From assembly GCA_022798855.1 (NCBI GenBank), contig JAAWNI010000162.1, forward strand, positions 1 through 5,174: a stretch of DNA of 5,174 nucleotides, read 5' to 3'. Shown here piece after piece: positions 4,833-5,174 of this stretch. Source of the DNA: Lawsonibacter sp. (GTDB taxonomy: Bacteria; Bacillota; Clostridia; Oscillospirales; Oscillospiraceae). How positions within the stretch are numbered: position 1 is the first letter of the stretch; every line of letters begins with the position of its first letter. The notes below the pieces were generated by a model. The model saw only the letters and a list, made by a program, of their open reading frames with translations, did not search any database and had not been told where the DNA came from. The position numbers and the translations under genes were made by a program.

Positions 4833-5174
4833 ATGGATCTGATGAAAGCATTTACCGAGAAGTACACAAAGGCCGAGCCCCCCAAGGTGTCCATCGGCGA
4901 CACCGTCCGTGTGCACCTGCGGGTCAAGGAGGGCAACCGTGAGCGCATCCAGGTCTTCGAGGGCACCGTCATCGCCAAGAAGCACGGCGGCATCGAGGAG
5001 AGCTTCACCGTCCGCCGCATCTCCTACGGCATCGGCGTCGAGAAGGTGTTCCCCCTCCACGCCCCCTCTGTGGAAAAGGTCGAGGTGGTCCGCCGGGGCA
5101 AGGTGCGCCGCGCCAAGCTGTACTACCTGCGCGACCGCGTGGGCAAGGCCGCCAAGGTCAAGGAACTGCTGTGA
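4833..5174 (+). CDS. rplS: 50S ribosomal protein L19
   Basis: L19 is a structural protein of the large ribosomal subunit that sits at the interface with the 30S subunit. The 113-residue product is full length, with the stop codon as the last three bases of the window. The N-terminal helix (MDLMKAFTEKYTK) is followed by the barrel segment GDTVRVHLRVKEGNRERIQVFEGTVIA (split over 22-48), then FTVRRISYGIGVEKVFPLHAP, and the family signature VRRGKVRRAKLYYLRDR near the C-terminus with its basic tail. AGGAGG 8 bases upstream supports the ATG at 4833 over the second ATG three codons later. In many bacteria rplS follows rpsP, rimM and trmD; here argF precedes it and it has its own promoter. Confidence 0.98.
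   Translation: MDLMKAFTEKYTKAEPPKVSIGDTVRVHLRVKEGNRERIQVFEGTVIAKKHGGIEESFTVRRISYGIGVEKVFPLHAPSVEKVEVVRRGKVRRAKLYYLRDRVGKAAKVKELL

Noticed and set aside
4706..4942. 78-residue + strand frame between argF and rplS
   Set aside because: It overlaps the rplS promoter and coding start in another frame and has no ribosome binding site.
3785..5020. 411-residue minus-strand reading frame opposite argF and rplS
   Set aside because: It spans two clear genes and a promoter on the other strand and shows no recognisable domain.

Overview
This window is a GC-rich piece of a bacterial chromosome carrying four arginine-biosynthesis genes and one ribosomal protein gene, all on the + strand: argJ, argB, argD, argF, then rplS. 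The protein types, the strong AGGAGG-like ribosome binding sites, the strongly GC-ending codons and the GTAGGGGC...GCCCCTAC intergenic palindromes together suggest a Clostridia-class Firmicute, most likely a gut Oscillospiraceae-type organism. This is inference; no taxonomic search was run.

Layout: 1-205 is non-coding leader, with an AT-richer stretch holding small hairpins, a candidate ArgR operator at 84-101 and a 26-bp-arm inverted repeat that ends one base before the argJ ribosome binding site. argJ (206-1425) has an evident frame break near its start. The ATG with a good ribosome binding site and the ArgJ N-terminal motif lie in one frame, and everything from about residue 24 onward lies in another. 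argB (1529-2386), argD (2439-3617) and argF (3770-4687) are intact and full length. rplS (4833-5174) ends exactly at the window edge and has its own promoter in the argF-rplS gap.

Working together: ArgJ makes N-acetylglutamate from glutamate by recycling the acetyl group of N-acetylornithine. ArgB phosphorylates N-acetylglutamate. ArgC, which is not in this window, would reduce the product. ArgD transaminates to N-acetylornithine, ArgJ releases ornithine, and ArgF carbamoylates it to citrulline. ArgG and ArgH would be encoded elsewhere. ArgB has the N-terminal helix of arginine-inhibited enzymes, so feedback probably acts there.

The most unusual features are the argJ frame break and a family of palindromic repeats with constant ends and variable cores. 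They occupy every spacer between the arg genes and the argJ leader, but are absent from the argF-rplS spacer. I see no convincing new enzyme system; the rest is ordinary core metabolism.
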